Origin: Anaerolineae bacterium
GTDB taxonomy: Bacteria > Chloroflexota > Anaerolineae > E26-bin7
Direction of reading: 5' to 3'
DNA: 17,480 nt
NCBI GenBank assembly: GCA_029933115.1
Contig: JAOZOT010000032.1
Coordinates: 1 to 17,480, forward strand
The translations under genes were made by a program, and so were the position numbers. Numbering within the stretch: the stretch's first letter is position 1; each line of letters begins with the position of its first letter. This document shows, piece after piece, positions 15,596-17,480 of the stretch. The notes beneath the pieces were generated by a model. The model was given only the letters and a program-made list of their open reading frames with translations, did not search any database and had not been told where the DNA came from.

Positions 15596-17320
15596 ATGAA
15601 GCAGACAACAATAATGGGGATTTTGCTAATGCTGATGGTGGCATTGGCAGCCTGTGGTGGCGAGGCGGCTGCGCCAGCCGAGAGGGGCGCTTTGCCGGAG
15701 TCTCTTCGACTCTCATTGGGGACGCTGATGCTGGAGGAGACGCCTCAGGCGGTGACGGCGGAGCAGGCGCAGGAGTTGCTGCCCCTGTGGCAGATGCTGC
15801 GAGCCCTGCAACAGAGTGACACTGCTGCGCAGGCGGAAATTGAGGCCATCCTCAAGCAGATTCAGGCAGCGATGACGTCCGAACAACTGGCGGCCATCGA
15901 GGGGATGGACCTGAGCCCGGCCAACATGCGGACTGTGTTCCAGGAACTGGGCCTCGGCATGGGCAGAGGTGAGGGTAGCAGTGGTGGTCAGGAAAGAGGG
16001 TTCCGCCCGCCGGACGAGATGTTTCTGCTTGGCGGGCCAGGTCCGGGTGGTGGGATAAGGTTGGGCGGCGGGACGAACCTCAGCCCCGAAGAGCAGGCTA
16101 CGGCCGTAGTGGAGCGCATGAGTTTGAGCCTGGGCGTGGCCCTGATGGACAGGCTCATCGAGTTGCTGAAGTCGCGGGCGGGGGGAGCGAGCGCCACTCC
16201 ATCGAAGGCCACGCCGGAAGCAACGGCCTCGCCGTCTGTGAGAGCGAATAGCAACAGCGAGCTGGGCAAGCAGGTGGTGGATACGAAGGTGATGCCGACT
16301 CCCACTCTCCCCCCTACCTCCACTCCCCAATCTCCCAGCCTCCCAGCCACCGCCACCTCTACTCCCCAACCTCCGCCCGCTCCCACACCGACACCTTTGC
16401 CTGGGTCGGAGGGCCTTGCCGAACCTGAGGATGAGCTCACGGGCAAGCTGGTCTTCCAGACGAGCAACGGGGGCGACATCTACATCATCAACGCCGACGG
16501 CACCGGCCTGCGACGCCTGACCGATGGCATGGAGCCGGCCTGGTCACCCGACGGCACGAAGGTGGCCTTTACTCGCTGGCGGGACCCACGGGGCCCCTAC
16601 GTCATCAACGAGGACGGCAGCGATGAGACCCTCGTCTTCGGCTGGAGTCAGGCTAAAGGTGCGGCCTGGTCACCCGATGGCAGCCGCATCGTCTTCACCC
16701 GCCGGTACGGAGGGCGAGACGAGGACACAGAAGTATGCTTTCATGGGCGCTGTCGGACTCTGCCGGCGGATCACTGGTGGAAACTGGGCGTGGTGCGGCT
16801 GGAGGATGGCCATTTCCACGACCTCCCTTGCTACCCTCACAGCCTCTCCCCCACCTGGTCGCCCGACGGTTCGGTCATCGCCTACGACAGTGATTTCGGC
16901 ATCCACCTGACCAACGAGGAAGGGACGATAGGACATGTGACCGACGACCGTAGCCTGTATGCCATTTCCACCGATGGCCGTGACATCTCGCCGGTCTGGT
17001 CGCCGGACGGCAGCAAAATCGCCTTTGGGTTCAGCCAGCACGACCACTGGGAGATTTACGTCATGAACGCCGACGGGTCGAACCGGGTGCGACTGACCAA
17101 GGAAGAGCCTTTTGCCGAGCGGCCACCCAACAACGTGTCTCCGGCCTGGGCGCCCGACGGCCGTCATATCGCCTTTTTCACCGATCGGAACGGGAAATGG
17201 GAATTGTGGGTCATGAATGCCGATGGCAGTAACCAACGGCCTATGTTCGAGACGGCTCTAAATGGTTTGAAATTCGAGTATGGTTTCGTCGCTGAACGGA
17301 TGGTTTCCTGGGCGGAATGA
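15596..17320 (+). CDS. Lipoprotein with helical N-terminal domain and C-terminal TolB/PD40 beta-propeller
   Basis: 574 residues. The signal peptide ends in lipobox LAAC, so C20 is lipidated. Residues about 30-120 form a helical domain (ESLRLSLGTLMLEET, LLPLWQMLRALQQSDTAAQA, IEAILKQIQAAMTSEQLAAI) like lipoproteins I recall beside MacAB-type exporters in Chloroflexota. A Gly-rich stretch (about 120-165) and a Pro/Thr-rich linker (about 197-275) follow. The C-terminal part (about 284-574) has at least five W-S/A-PDG motifs (first at W316) with NADGS/T repeats, the PD40 propeller of TolB-like proteins. ATG 15596 follows GAAGGGAGAG. The helical part probably belongs with the deleted exporter upstream; the propeller suggests periplasmic or surface protein or glycan contacts. 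Exact role unknown. Confidence 0.85.
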   Translation: MKQTTIMGILLMLMVALAACGGEAAAPAERGALPESLRLSLGTLMLEETPQAVTAEQAQELLPLWQMLRALQQSDTAAQAEIEAILKQIQAAMTSEQLAAIEGMDLSPANMRTVFQELGLGMGRGEGSSGGQERGFRPPDEMFLLGGPGPGGGIRLGGGTNLSPEEQATAVVERMSLSLGVALMDRLIELLKSRAGGASATPSKATPEATASPSVRANSNSELGKQVVDTKVMPTPTLPPTSTPQSPSLPATATSTPQPPPAPTPTPLPGSEGLAEPEDELTGKLVFQTSNGGDIYIINADGTGLRRLTDGMEPAWSPDGTKVAFTRWRDPRGPYVINEDGSDETLVFGWSQAKGAAWSPDGSRIVFTRRYGGRDEDTEVCFHGRCRTLPADHWWKLGVVRLEDGHFHDLPCYPHSLSPTWSPDGSVIAYDSDFGIHLTNEEGTIGHVTDDRSLYAISTDGRDISPVWSPDGSKIAFGFSQHDHWEIYVMNADGSNRVRLTKEEPFAERPPNNVSPAWAPDGRHIAFFTDRNGKWELWVMNADGSNQRPMFETALNGLKFEYGFVAERMVSWAE

Positions 17321-17345
17321 CAGGTGAGTTCTGTGCGAGTATAAT
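17317..17345 (+). promoter_or_regulatory. Near-consensus promoter overlapping the lipoprotein stop codon
   Basis: ATGACA (17317-17322, 5 of 6 to TTGACA), a 17-base spacer and a perfect TATAAT (17340-17345). The -35 overlaps the TGA of the preceding gene. Transcription would start near 17352 and run out of the window; no convincing gene start is seen in 17346-17480. Confidence 0.6.
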
Positions 17346-17374
17346 ACAGGAATGTTTGGTAGCATAACAAAGAC

Positions 17375-17392
17375 TTGACATTTTGGCCAAAA
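17375..17392. promoter_or_regulatory. TTGACA followed by a 12-bp palindrome
   Basis: TTGACA (17375-17380) is directly followed by the perfect palindrome TTTTGGCCAAAA (17381-17392). No good -10 follows at 16-18 bases (GAGCAT). It could be an operator site downstream of the 17317-17345 promoter, or chance. Confidence 0.25.
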
Positions 17393-17480
17393 AGTAGGAG
17401 CATAGGTTAACTCCAATCCACTCACGAAAGACCTGCTATTAGGGTTTAGCCAGGGGGAGCGCGTTTCGGGAGAGGCTGTC

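Noticed and set aside
17407..17480. Open frame to the window end (…LLLGFSQGERVSGEAV)
   Set aside because: No usable start codon or ribosome site and too short to judge.

Overview
The window looks like a piece of a Chloroflexota genome, probably from the Anaerolineae/Caldilineae side. The reasons are a fairly high GC content, solute-binding lipoproteins with Val/Glu/Lys- and Pro/Thr-rich linkers after the lipid cysteine, a DUF1670-type protein, and a helical lipoprotein next to MacAB-type export remnants. This assignment is inference from recognised protein styles, not from a marker gene. No rRNA, tRNA or CRISPR array was seen. No gap longer than about 280 bases lacks a gene or element.

Left part (1-2859): two overlapping plus-strand genes, the first cut by the window edge, the second a DUF1670-like protein with three helix-turn-helix-like segments. 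Then come a truncated copy of a small repeat, a short minus-strand hypothetical gene, and a complete insertion sequence (1381-2859) with TG...CA inverted ends, a DDE transposase and a GTTG target duplication. The IS sits 51 bases upstream of the next gene.

Middle part (2860-14732), all on the plus strand: a NarL-type two-component pair (membrane kinase with HAMP and GAF domains, then a LuxR-type regulator); a MalG-like permease; a solute-binding lipoprotein; a MalF-like permease; both subunits of ATP-citrate lyase (aclB, aclA); and a second, paralogous solute-binding lipoprotein with its own promoter and a good terminator. The MalF-like permease, aclB and aclA are separated by only 11 and 18 bases, so they are very likely one transcription unit. 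No ABC ATPase is present; it would have to come from elsewhere in the genome. A possible reading is that the kinase senses an extracellular signal, the transporter imports a carbon source (sugar, or conceivably an organic acid), and ATP-citrate lyase turns citrate plus CoA into acetyl-CoA and oxaloacetate, either for biosynthesis or in a reductive TCA cycle. The link between transporter and lyase is inferred from gene order only.

Two small non-autonomous elements interrupt this block. A 152-bp MITE (7050-7201) has perfect 12-bp terminal inverted repeats, an 8-bp target duplication and three internal hairpins; it lies just upstream of the first binding protein. A roughly 100-bp multi-hairpin palindromic element (8775-8871) lies between that binding protein and the MalF-like permease, followed by a further strong hairpin.

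Right part (14733-17480): a pseudogene in which the middle of a MacA-like membrane fusion protein is joined to the C-terminus of a MacB-like permease, showing large internal deletions. A short inverted repeat follows, then a lipoprotein that combines a helical N-terminal domain with C-terminal TolB/PD40 beta-propeller repeats. A near-consensus promoter overlaps its stop codon and points out of the window.
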